A DNA stretch of 64,000 bases from CAMAXB01 sp964476565 (lineage in GTDB: Bacteria > Verrucomicrobiota > Verrucomicrobiia > Opitutales > Opitutaceae). Each line of letters opens with the position of its first letter. The stretch's first letter is position 1. Shown one piece after another: positions 1-7,475 of the stretch. Under the pieces are notes generated by a model. That model saw only the letters and a program-made list of their open reading frames with translations. It did no database searches and was not told the origin of the DNA. A program made the position numbers and the translations under genes. The stretch lies in NCBI GenBank assembly GCA_964476565.1, contig CAYZBG010000002.1, positions 53,956 through 117,955 on the forward strand, read 5' to 3'.

Positions 1-1
1 G

Positions 2-3000
2 CGCAACATGGGCCACTCGGGCGACACGCCCGCCTATCGCCCCCGCGCCGGCCGGCCCGACCAGTGGGCGTTTCCCGGCGGTGAAAAACACCGGCCCGAG
101 TACGCCCAGCACCTCGGCCAGGGCCACCTACCGAGCGAAGACGAATGGCTGACCCAGATCGGCGCCGACACCATCCTCGCCTTCTTCGGCTTCAATGAGT
201 CGTTCGACGGCCTCGCCGGGCTCGAGAAATTCTCGGGCGAGCTTTCCGCTTTCGTCGACCACACGTTGAGCCAGCCCTACAACGGTCGCCGTGCCCCTCG
301 CCTCGTACTCGTTTCCCCGATCGCCTTCGAGGACCTTTCGTCCACGCAGGACCTGCCGGACGGCCGCGTGGAGAACACCCACCTCGAGCGCTACACCGCC
401 GTCATGCGCGAAGTGGCCGCCGCCAAGGGCGTCGGCTTCATCGATCTCTTCAGCCTGACCCGCACGTGGTACGCGGAGACGCCGCAGCCGCTGACGATCA
501 ATGGCGCCCACCTGAGCGATGCTGGCTATCGCAAACTCGCCCCGGCCCTGCTTGAGCGCCTCTACGGCCCGGGCGAGCCGGTCTCCACCGTCGACCCGGA
601 GGCCCTGCGCGCCGCCGTCAACGAGAAGAGCTGGTTCTGGTTGAACGATTACCGGATGATCAACGGCGTCCACGTCTACGGCCGCCGCCACCGTCCGTTC
701 GGCAACATCAACTATCCGCACGAAATCCTGAAGATCCGCGAGATGACGCTCCTGCGCGACGCCAAGATCTGGACCATGGCGCGCGAGGGTCGCACCGACG
801 TCGCGGTCGACGACAGCAAGACGTATTCGCTGCCCCCGGTGGAATCGAATTTCCAGAGCCCGATCCAATTCCTCGGCCGCACCGAGGCGGAGAAAACCTT
901 CACCCTGCCCGAGGGCTTCAAGATCGAATTGTTTGCCGCCGAGGCCGATTTCCCGGACCTCAAGAATCCGGTGCAGATGACCTTCGACAACCGGGGCCGC
1001 CTCTGGGTCGCGGTCATGCCGAGCTATCCGCACTATCGTCCGGGCGACCCGCTCCCGGACGACAAGCTGCTCATTCTCGAGGACACGAATCAGGACGGCC
1101 GGGCCGACAAGCAGACAATCTTCGCCCGCGGGCTGCACCTGCCCATCGGCTTCGAGATCGCCGCCGAGGGCGTGTACCTCACGCAGCAGCCGAATCTTGT
1201 CCTGCTGAAGGACACCAACGGCGACGACCAGGCCGACACGATGGACATCCTGCTCCACGGCTTCGACTCGCACGACTCGCACCACGCGATCAGCGCCTTC
1301 ACCTCCGACGCCCGCGGCGCCATCTACCTGTCCGAGGGTCGCTTCCTGCACTCCCAGGTCGAAACGCCCTACGGACCGGTGCGCTGCAATGACGGCGGTG
1401 TCTTCCGCTTCGATCCGCAGACCTGGCGCTTCGAACGCTTCAGCCAGTACGACTACAACAACCCGTGGGGCATCTCGTTCGACGACTGGGGCCAGAACTT
1501 CATCTCCGACGCCTCCTCCGGCAACAACCTCTGGATGCTTCCGCTCTCGCTCAAGCTGCCGTTCGGCATCGAGTACCCCGAGGAGATCATGTTCACGGAG
1601 CACCGCGTACGGCCGACCTCCGGCACCGAGTTTGTCTCCAGCCGGCATTTCCCCGACGAGATGCAGGGCGACTTCCTGGTCAACAACACCATCGGCTTCC
1701 TCGGCACCAAGCAGCACCAGATGCGCGAGGACGGTTCCGGTTTCCGCGGCGACCTGCGCCACGATCTCGTCAAGTCCTCCGATCCGAACTACCGCCCGGT
1801 CGACCTTGAGTTCGCGCCGGACGGCTCGCTCTACATCCTCGACTGGTACAACCCGCTCATCGGTCACATGCAGCACTCGGCGCGCGATCCGAAGCGCGAC
1901 CGCGACCACGGCCGTATCTATCGGCTCACCTATCCTTCCCGCCCGCTGGTCAAGCCGGCGGTGGTCGCCGGCGAACCCATCCCCGCCCTGCTCGAACACC
2001 TCAAGGCACCCGAGTATCGCACCCGTTACCGGGCTCACCGTGAATTGCGCGGCCGCAATCGCGACGAGGTGCTCGCCGCCACGCGGACCTGGGTGGCGTC
2101 GCTCGACGAGGACAATCCTCAATTCGAACGCCACTTGCTCGAGGCGCTCTGGGTGACCTGGGGCCAAAACCGGCTCGACCTCGGCATGCTCGAACGCGCC
2201 CTGCGTGGAAAATCCCATTCGCTTCGCGCTGCCGCCGTCCGCGTGATCCGTCACGAATTCCGGCAGATCCCGCGCCACGCCGACCTGCTGATGCGTGCCG
2301 CCGGTGATGAGCACGGCCGCGTCCGCCTCGAGGCCATTGTCGCGGCATCGTGGGTCGGCGGCGAAACCGGGGCCCGCGTTCTCGTCGAGGCCCTGCGCAA
2401 GCCGCTCGACCGCTGGATGGAAAACGCCGCGATCTACGCCATGATCCCGCTCAAGCCCACCGTGCAGGGCCTCGTCCAGGCCGGATCGCTCGATGTGGCC
2501 AACAACGAAACGGCGCGCACCTACCTCGAACGGGATCTCAAGTTCGGCATGTTCGACACCGCCGTTTCCGGCGCCATCCCGAAGAACGTGATCAACCGGC
2601 TCGGCGACGAAGGGGCGAAGCTCTGGGCGACGGGCCGCGAGATCTTTTCCCGCGACGGCCATTGCATCACCTGCCACCAGGCCGAAGGCCAGGGCGTCCC
2701 CGGCATCTACCCGCCGCTGGCCCGCACCGAATGGGTGAGCGGTCCGGCCGACCGCGTCGTGAAGATCATCCTGCACGGCCTCATGGGCGAGATCACGGTC
2801 AACAACGTGACCTACGCCGCGAACCTCACGCCACCCATGCCCGGCTTCGGCGGCATGCTCAACGACGCGGAGATCGCCGCGGTCGCCACCTACGTGCGCA
2901 ACGCCTTTGGCAACAATGCGCGCCCGGTGTCCGCCCAAGACGTAGCCCGCGTCCGGGCCGAAACCGCGAACCAGGTCGGCTTCTACCAGGCGAAGGATCT

Positions 3001-3034
3001 CGCCACGCCCCCCGCCACCAACGGCAGCCGCTGA
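2..3034 (+). CDS. PVC-type haem-binding CxxCH protein with N-terminal SGNH-hydrolase-like domain (5' truncated by window edge)
   Basis: The reading frame is open to the window edge, so the true start and signal peptide lie upstream. The first residues (RNMGHSGDT) match the Gly-Asp-rich first block of SGNH hydrolases. GFNES near residue 62 resembles the oxyanion-hole block, and NGAHLSDAGY near residue 163 holds the catalytic His. A beta-propeller-like 'membrane-bound dehydrogenase' domain follows from about residue 290 (FTLPEGFKIELFA), then HEAT-like helical repeats at about 660-830. A mono-haem cytochrome c domain with CITCH near residue 886 ends the protein. This fusion is typical of the periplasmic sugar/aliphatic oxidation proteins of Planctomycetes and Verrucomicrobia. 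The substrate cannot be inferred. A strong terminator follows the stop. Confidence 0.9.
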   Translation, partial: RNMGHSGDTPAYRPRAGRPDQWAFPGGEKHRPEYAQHLGQGHLPSEDEWLTQIGADTILAFFGFNESFDGLAGLEKFSGELSAFVDHTLSQPYNGRRAPRLVLVSPIAFEDLSSTQDLPDGRVENTHLERYTAVMREVAAAKGVGFIDLFSLTRTWYAETPQPLTINGAHLSDAGYRKLAPALLERLYGPGEPVSTVDPEALRAAVNEKSWFWLNDYRMINGVHVYGRRHRPFGNINYPHEILKIREMTLLRDAKIWTMAREGRTDVAVDDSKTYSLPPVESNFQSPIQFLGRTEAEKTFTLPEGFKIELFAAEADFPDLKNPVQMTFDNRGRLWVAVMPSYPHYRPGDPLPDDKLLILEDTNQDGRADKQTIFARGLHLPIGFEIAAEGVYLTQQPNLVLLKDTNGDDQADTMDILLHGFDSHDSHHAISAFTSDARGAIYLSEGRFLHSQVETPYGPVRCNDGGVFRFDPQTWRFERFSQYDYNNPWGISFDDWGQNFISDASSGNNLWMLPLSLKLPFGIEYPEEIMFTEHRVRPTSGTEFVSSRHFPDEMQGDFLVNNTIGFLGTKQHQMREDGSGFRGDLRHDLVKSSDPNYRPVDLEFAPDGSLYILDWYNPLIGHMQHSARDPKRDRDHGRIYRLTYPSRPLVKPAVVAGEPIPALLEHLKAPEYRTRYRAHRELRGRNRDEVLAATRTWVASLDEDNPQFERHLLEALWVTWGQNRLDLGMLERALRGKSHSLRAAAVRVIRHEFRQIPRHADLLMRAAGDEHGRVRLEAIVAASWVGGETGARVLVEALRKPLDRWMENAAIYAMIPLKPTVQGLVQAGSLDVANNETARTYLERDLKFGMFDTAVSGAIPKNVINRLGDEGAKLWATGREIFSRDGHCITCHQAEGQGVPGIYPPLARTEWVSGPADRVVKIILHGLMGEITVNNVTYAANLTPPMPGFGGMLNDAEIAAVATYVRNAFGNNARPVSAQDVARVRAETANQVGFYQAKDLATPPATNGSR

Positions 3035-3050
3035 CCTCATGCCAGTCCAA

Positions 3051-3079
3051 GGCGGGCCCCGAGCGGGCCCGCCTTTTTT
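3051..3079 (+). terminator. Rho-independent terminator after the CxxCH protein
   Basis: A perfect 9-bp GC stem (GGCGGGCCC / GGGCCCGCC) with a 5-nt loop is followed directly by six Ts. It begins 17 nt after the stop codon at 3034 and separates this gene from the GbsR cluster. Confidence 0.9.
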
Positions 3080-3126
3080 GTGCCCAGTCGCCCCGGCCAG
3101 GCGCGACCGGTCTTGACTATTCGTAT

Positions 3127-3146
3127 ATTTCTGTTTTTTCTGAAAT
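3127..3146. promoter_or_regulatory. Palindromic operator candidate, copy 1
   Basis: The site reads ATTTCTG-N6-CTGAAAT, a 7-bp half-site with inverted partner (ATTTCWG). It ends 3 nt before the ATG of the GbsR-like gene, so a bound protein would cover the translation start. The same palindrome recurs at 3563-3582 with one difference in the spacer. Autoregulation by the adjacent regulator is inferred from position. Confidence 0.65.
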
Positions 3147-3149
3147 CAC

Positions 3150-3542
3150 ATGAAGCTGACCGCAACGACGCAGAAATTCATCGTGCACTGGGGTGAAATG
3201 GGCACCCGCTGGGGCATCAGCCGTTCGGTGGCGCAGATCCACGCCCTGCTCATGATGTCGAAGGAGCCGCTCGCGGCAGACGAGATCTGCGCGACCCTCG
3301 ACATTGCCCGCTCGAACGTCAGCACCGGCCTGAAGGAGCTGCAGGCCTGGGGTCTTGTGCGCATCGTGCACCGNNNNNNNNNNNNNNNNNNNNNNNNNNN
3401 NNNNNNNNNNNNNNNNNNNNNNNNNNNNNNNNNNNNNNNNNNNNNNNNNNNNNNNNNNNNNNNNNNNNNNNNNGCCCTCTCCCCCTCCGCCCTCCGCCGC
3501 TTCGCCCAATTGAGCGACAAGATCTTCAAACTCGCCGGCTAA
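3150..3542 (+). CDS. GbsR/MarR-family transcriptional regulator, interrupted by an assembly gap
   Basis: The first 74 residues form the winged-helix part of a GbsR-like regulator: a helical start (TQKFIVHWGEMGTRWGISR), then the recognition helix region (AADEICATLDIARSNVSTGLKEL) and the wing (WGLVRIVH). A run of 100 Ns then replaces the middle. After it 22 residues remain, ending in DKIFKLAG. Relatives are about 160-190 residues, so more sequence than the placeholder suggests may be missing. The frame match across the gap may be chance, because 100 Ns is a conventional filler. Identical palindromes flank the gene and suggest it controls itself and the membrane protein/epimerase genes downstream. 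Confidence 0.8.
   Translation: MKLTATTQKFIVHWGEMGTRWGISRSVAQIHALLMMSKEPLAADEICATLDIARSNVSTGLKELQAWGLVRIVHXXXXXXXXXXXXXXXXXXXXXXXXXXXXXXXXXXALSPSALRRFAQLSDKIFKLAG
3374..3473. other. Assembly gap (100 N)
   Basis: Exactly 100 undetermined bases lie inside the regulator gene. The round length indicates a scaffolding placeholder, so the real distance is unknown. All downstream coordinates are relative to this filler. Confidence 0.98.
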
Positions 3543-3562
3543 GGCCGTCTTTTTACCCATTT

Positions 3563-3582
3563 ATTTCTGTTTTGTCTGAAAT
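3563..3582. promoter_or_regulatory. Palindromic operator candidate, copy 2
   Basis: ATTTCTG-N6-CTGAAAT, 19 of 20 bases identical to the copy at 3127-3146. It lies between the regulator stop and the start codon (3598) of the small membrane protein. Two near-identical palindromes 436 nt apart around a MarR-like regulator are best explained as its binding sites. Confidence 0.65.
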
Positions 3583-3597
3583 TAAAATCTAAACAAC

Positions 3598-3990
3598 ATG
3601 AACATCATCACCCTTGCCTACCTGCTCTACCTGGCGGCCAGCATCGGCCTCACGGTCTGGGTCGCCCGAACGCTGCATCGCAACGGCCACATTTTTCTCG
3701 TTCAGGCCTTTCGGGGCAACGAGGCCATGGCGGCCTCGGTCAACCATCTGCTCGTGGTCGGCTTTTATCTGATCAATCTCGGCTTCGTATCGCTCGCCCT
3801 GCGCTACGGCGCGCCGCCGCGCGACACCGCGGAGCTGATCCTGTACCTCAGCACCAAGCTTGGCCTTGTGCTGCTGGTCCTCGGCGCCATGCACTTTTTC
3901 AACATGTTCAATTTCGACAAAATGCGGCGCAAGGGCACGCGGCACGACCCCGCCGGCACCATCCCTCCGGCCCTGCCGGGGCATCCCTGA
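3598..3990 (+). CDS. Small integral membrane protein of unknown function
   Basis: A 130-aa protein with about three hydrophobic segments: residues 3-23 (IITLAYLLYLAASIGLTVWV), about 48-68 (HLLVVGFYLINLGFVSLAL) and about 80-100 (LILYLSTKLGLVLLVLGAM). A basic, Pro-rich tail ends the protein. The topology suggests an inner-membrane protein. No enzymatic motif is visible. It follows the GbsR-like regulator and its second operator copy, and lies 8 nt before the epimerase gene, so it is probably part of a small regulator-controlled operon. Function is unknown. Confidence 0.75.
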   Translation: MNIITLAYLLYLAASIGLTVWVARTLHRNGHIFLVQAFRGNEAMAASVNHLLVVGFYLINLGFVSLALRYGAPPRDTAELILYLSTKLGLVLLVLGAMHFFNMFNFDKMRRKGTRHDPAGTIPPALPGHP

Positions 3991-3998
3991 TCTAGACC

Positions 3999-4940
3999 AT
4001 GAAAATCGTCCTCGCCGGCGCCACGGGTCAGATCGGGACCATGCTCCGGCGAGCATGGGAACGGGAGGGGCATGACCTCGTGGTGCTGAGCCGTAACTCG
4101 TCCTCCTCGGCCGGACGCGTCATCCCTTGGGATGGCCGCACCGTCGGCCCCTGGGCCGACTCGCTCGACGGAGCCGACGTCGTAGTGAATCTCGCGGGCC
4201 GGTCGGTCAATTGCCGCTACACGCCGCGCAATCTCGCCGACATGATGTCCTCACGGGTCGATTCCACCCGCGTGATGGGCGAGGCGATCTCACGCGCCCA
4301 GCGACCACCCCGGGTGTGGCTGCAGATGAGCACGGCCACCATCTACGCCCACCGCTTCGACGCACCCAACGACGAAGCCACCGGGCTCCTCGGGGGCGCG
4401 GAGCCCGACGTGCCCCGTTATTGGGATCGCAGCATCGAAATCGCCCGTGCCTGGGAGCAGGCGCTGGACGACGCCCCCACCCCGAGCACGCGCAAAGTCG
4501 CGCTGCGCACCGCCATGGTGATGAGTCCCGATGCGGGCGGCGTCTTCGACACGTTAGCCACCTTGGCGAAGCGGGGTTTGGGCGGTCCCGCCGGCAACGG
4601 CCGGCAATTCGTGTCGTGGATTCACGAGCACGATTTCGTCGCCGCCATCCGCTTCCTGCTCGCTCGCGACGACCTCGCCGGCCCGGTCAACCTCTGCGCC
4701 CCGTCGCCTTTACCCAACCGCGACTTTCAGCACCACCTCCGCTTGGCGCTGGGCGTCCGCGTCGGCCTGCCGGCCCCTCGTTTCCTGCTCGAAGCCGGCG
4801 CATGGTTTCTCCGCACGGACACGGAACTCATCCTCAAGAGCCGCCGCGTCGCACCCCGGCGCCTGCTCGAGGCGGGTTTCACCTTTGCCTTTCCGGCTTG
4901 GCCGGAGGCAGCCGCCGACCTCGCCCGGCGGTGGCGCTAG
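3999..4940 (+). CDS. TIGR01777-type NAD(P)-dependent epimerase (YfcH-like)
   Basis: A 313-aa atypical short-chain dehydrogenase. The Rossmann fold starts with GATGQIG (residues 7-13), followed by ADVVVNLAGRSVNCRYT, the family's characteristic stretch after strand 4. STATIYAHR contains the active-site Ser/Tyr region. The C-terminal half has FVSWIHEHDFVAAI and the APSPLPNRDF motif of YfcH-like epimerases. The substrate is unknown for the family. It lies 8 nt downstream of the small membrane protein and is probably co-transcribed with it under the GbsR-like regulator. Confidence 0.88.
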   Translation: MKIVLAGATGQIGTMLRRAWEREGHDLVVLSRNSSSSAGRVIPWDGRTVGPWADSLDGADVVVNLAGRSVNCRYTPRNLADMMSSRVDSTRVMGEAISRAQRPPRVWLQMSTATIYAHRFDAPNDEATGLLGGAEPDVPRYWDRSIEIARAWEQALDDAPTPSTRKVALRTAMVMSPDAGGVFDTLATLAKRGLGGPAGNGRQFVSWIHEHDFVAAIRFLLARDDLAGPVNLCAPSPLPNRDFQHHLRLALGVRVGLPAPRFLLEAGAWFLRTDTELILKSRRVAPRRLLEAGFTFAFPAWPEAAADLARRWR

Positions 4941-5252
4941 GGTGAAGGTTCAAACTACGCGCGGAGAGCCCCGCGTATCCACCTGCGGTCCGAGTTAGGG
5001 CGGTTTATCCGAAACCGCCGCCGCCGGATTGAGGTCGGCGGACGGCTCGGAGATCCGTCCCTACCTAGGTCAGCGCGATCCCCGGGCTGGCGTGCCATCG
5101 CGCAAACCACGCACGGAGGGACCCGCGCGTCCACCTCGGCCCGGAGATGAATTGCGATGCGGAGGGCGCCGCCAGCCTGCAGCCCACGCAACGTTGCCGT
5201 GACGAGCGCACTTTGTTTCGACGCGGTCCGCGGCTTGCTTCAAGGTCCGCTC
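4941..5252. repeat. 312-nt intergenic region with imperfect repeats
   Basis: No convincing gene is seen between the epimerase stop and the phosphatase start. Two 36-nt imperfect direct repeats (4959-4994 and 5111-5146, about 26 of 36 matching) share GCGCGGAG and CCACCT cores. Between them is a hairpin GGCGGTTT/AAACCGCC (4999-5019) and a GGAGATCCGTCCCTACC stretch. It looks like decayed dispersed GC-rich repeats. The hairpin has no T-run, so it is not called a terminator. Confidence 0.5.
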
Positions 5253-6638
5253 ATGATGCCGCGCCTTCCTGCCGTCTGCTTGTTCCTCCTCGCGTTCGTC
5301 GCCGGGTCGCTCCCGGCCCAGACCGGCCGGTTGGTTTCCGGACCGATGCTCGGCTATCAGACCCATCGCGAGGTGTTGATTTGGCTCGAGACCGCCGACG
5401 CGCAGGCGATCAAGCTCACTTACCATCCCGTGGATCGCCCTGACGCGGCCCGGACCACCGTCATCTCCGATCCGCCGGCCACGCCCGCCGGCACCCAGGT
5501 ATCAAAGATCGTCCTGCCCCTTCTGGAGCGCGGCCAAACCTACGTCTATCGCCTCGAGATCGACGACCAACCGGTGGTCCGACCCTATCCGCTCCAGTTC
5601 AAGACCACGGCCCAGTGGGAATGGAACACCCCGCCGCCTGACTTCAGCTTTCTCTTCGGATCCTGCGCTTATTTCAACGACGCGCCCTTCGATCGTCCCG
5701 GTACGCCGTATGGCGCAGGCACCGCCATCTTCCTTCAAATGGCGAAGTCCGGCGCTGACTTCATGCTCTGGGGCGGCGACAACCTCTACCTGCGCGAGTC
5801 GGATTGGTCCTCCGAAAGCGGCATCTGGTACCGCTACTCGAAGGACCGGTCCACGCCCGACCTGCAGCCGCTGCTGGCCGCCATGCCCCACTATGCCACG
5901 TGGGACGATCATGACTTTGGTCCCAACAATTCGAATACCGGCTACGAGCTGAAACACGTCACCCTCGAGGCCTTCCAGACGTACTGGGGCAACCGGACCT
6001 ACGGTGAGCCCGACAATCCGGGCATCTACGGCAAGTTTCAGTGGGGCGACGCCGCCTTCTTCGTCCTCGACAACCGCTACCACCGCGACGAGTCCCACAC
6101 CGACGAGACTACCCTCGCCCGCAAGTCCCAGTACGGCCGCGCCCAGCTCGACTGGTTGCGCCAGAACCTCATCAGCATGAAGGAGGGCAACAACACCCGG
6201 CATTCGCCGCTCCGCTTCATCGTCACGGGCGGACAGTTTCTCTCCGACCGCATCTATCCCGACTCGGAGGCCCACAGCCGCTACGTCGCCGAACGGGCCG
6301 AGATCCTCGAAATCATCCGCCAACACCAAATTCCAGGCGTGATCTTCCTCACCGGCGACGTGCACTACACCGAGCTCGCCCGCCGCACCGATCTGCTGCC
6401 CTACCCGCTTTACGAGCTCACGTCCTCCCCGCTTTCCAGCGGCGCCCACTCGCGTCCGTTGCACGCCGATCCCAACCGCATCGAGGGCACAGCCGTGCAG
6501 TCGCAGAACTACTGCAAGGTCGCGATCTCCGGCCCGGTCGACGACCGGATCGTCACGATCACTTGCTTCAATCCCGCCGGCGAACAGCTTTGGCAGCAGG
6601 TGATCCGCGCCCGTGACCTCGCGTGGCCGGCCCCGTGA
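5253..6638 (+). CDS. PhoD-like metallophosphatase (alkaline phosphatase D family), secreted
   Basis: The frame opens at 5157, but ATG 5253 gives a clean signal peptide (PRLPAVCLFLLAFVAGSLPAQ), so this start is preferred; it yields 461 aa. A fibronectin-like N-terminal domain is followed by the PhoD phosphatase domain: FLFGSCAYF, MLWGGDNLYLRE, ATWDDHDFGPNNSN and FLTGDVHYTELARR. These carry the Asp, Asn and His ligands of the metal centre. The product is expected in the periplasm or outside the cell and to hydrolyse phosphomono- or diesters. The AMP nucleosidase gene starts 14 nt after its stop. Confidence 0.9.
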   Translation: MMPRLPAVCLFLLAFVAGSLPAQTGRLVSGPMLGYQTHREVLIWLETADAQAIKLTYHPVDRPDAARTTVISDPPATPAGTQVSKIVLPLLERGQTYVYRLEIDDQPVVRPYPLQFKTTAQWEWNTPPPDFSFLFGSCAYFNDAPFDRPGTPYGAGTAIFLQMAKSGADFMLWGGDNLYLRESDWSSESGIWYRYSKDRSTPDLQPLLAAMPHYATWDDHDFGPNNSNTGYELKHVTLEAFQTYWGNRTYGEPDNPGIYGKFQWGDAAFFVLDNRYHRDESHTDETTLARKSQYGRAQLDWLRQNLISMKEGNNTRHSPLRFIVTGGQFLSDRIYPDSEAHSRYVAERAEILEIIRQHQIPGVIFLTGDVHYTELARRTDLLPYPLYELTSSPLSSGAHSRPLHADPNRIEGTAVQSQNYCKVAISGPVDDRIVTITCFNPAGEQLWQQVIRARDLAWPAP

Positions 6639-6652
6639 CCCTCCCGCTTCCC

Positions 6653-7423
6653 ATGAAAACCCGCCGTGAGATTGTGGAAAACTGGCTGCCGCGCTACACC
6701 GGCGTGCCGCTGAGTGAGTTTGGCGACCACATCCTGCTCACCAATTTTCACCGCTATGTGAAGCTGTTTGCCGACTGGCACGGCGTGCCGATGCGGGGGC
6801 TCGACAAACCGATGCCCAACGCGACGGCTGGCCGGATCACGATCGTCAACTTCGGCATGGGCAGCGCCACGGCTGCAACGGTGATGGACCTGCTGAGCGC
6901 GATCACGCCGAAGGCCGTGCTCTTCCTCGGCAAATGCGGCGGCATCAAGCACCGGGCTGAGATTGGCGATCTCATCCTGCCGATCGCCGCCATCCGCGGC
7001 GAAGGCACGAGCAACGATTACTTTCCGCCCGAAGTGCCCGCCCTGCCGGCCTTCGCCCTCCAGAAGGCCATCTCCACCACCATTCGCGATCATGCCCGGG
7101 ACTACTGGACCGGCACCGTCTACACCACCAACCGCCGGGTCTGGGAGCACGACGAGAAATTCAAAAAATACCTCCAGACCATCCGGGTCATGGCGGTCGA
7201 CATGGAGACGGCGACGATCTTCATGACCGGCTTCTTCAACGAGACCCCGACCGGAGCGCTGCTTCTGGTCAGCGACCAACCCATGGTGCCCGAGGGAATC
7301 AAGACGGCCGAGAGCGACCTCAAGGTCGACGAAGAGTTCGTCGAGGATCACCTTCGCATCGGCATCGACTCGCTCAAGCAACTCATCAACGGCGGCCTGA
7401 CGGTGAAGCACCTGAAGTTCTAG
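6653..7423 (+). CDS. amn: AMP nucleosidase (short form)
   Basis: A 256-aa member of the nucleoside phosphorylase/AMP nucleosidase superfamily. It matches the short AMP nucleosidases: KTRREIVENWLPRYTGVPL at the start, then VNFGMGSATAATVMDLLSA, FLGKCGGIK, GEGTSNDYFPPEVPALPAF and AVDMETATIF with the catalytic-site ME pair, and LLLVSDQPM near the end. It converts AMP to adenine and ribose 5-phosphate. An upstream ATG at 6623 would overlap the phosphatase gene and adds ten unlikely residues, so 6653 is chosen. It probably shares a transcript with the phosphatase. Confidence 0.88.
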   Translation: MKTRREIVENWLPRYTGVPLSEFGDHILLTNFHRYVKLFADWHGVPMRGLDKPMPNATAGRITIVNFGMGSATAATVMDLLSAITPKAVLFLGKCGGIKHRAEIGDLILPIAAIRGEGTSNDYFPPEVPALPAFALQKAISTTIRDHARDYWTGTVYTTNRRVWEHDEKFKKYLQTIRVMAVDMETATIFMTGFFNETPTGALLLVSDQPMVPEGIKTAESDLKVDEEFVEDHLRIGIDSLKQLINGGLTVKHLKF

Positions 7424-7475
7424 GGCCTGTCTGGGTAGCGCGAGAGCCCAGCGCTGAGAGCGCAGCCGGGAGCGG

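Noticed and set aside
128..3040. 970-aa open frame antisense to the CxxCH protein
   Set aside because: A shadow of a high-GC gene: no start context, no domain, and composition mirrors the real gene in another frame.
4999..5019. GGCGGTTT hairpin after the epimerase as a terminator
   Set aside because: The stem is good but no T-run follows, and it sits among decayed repeats.
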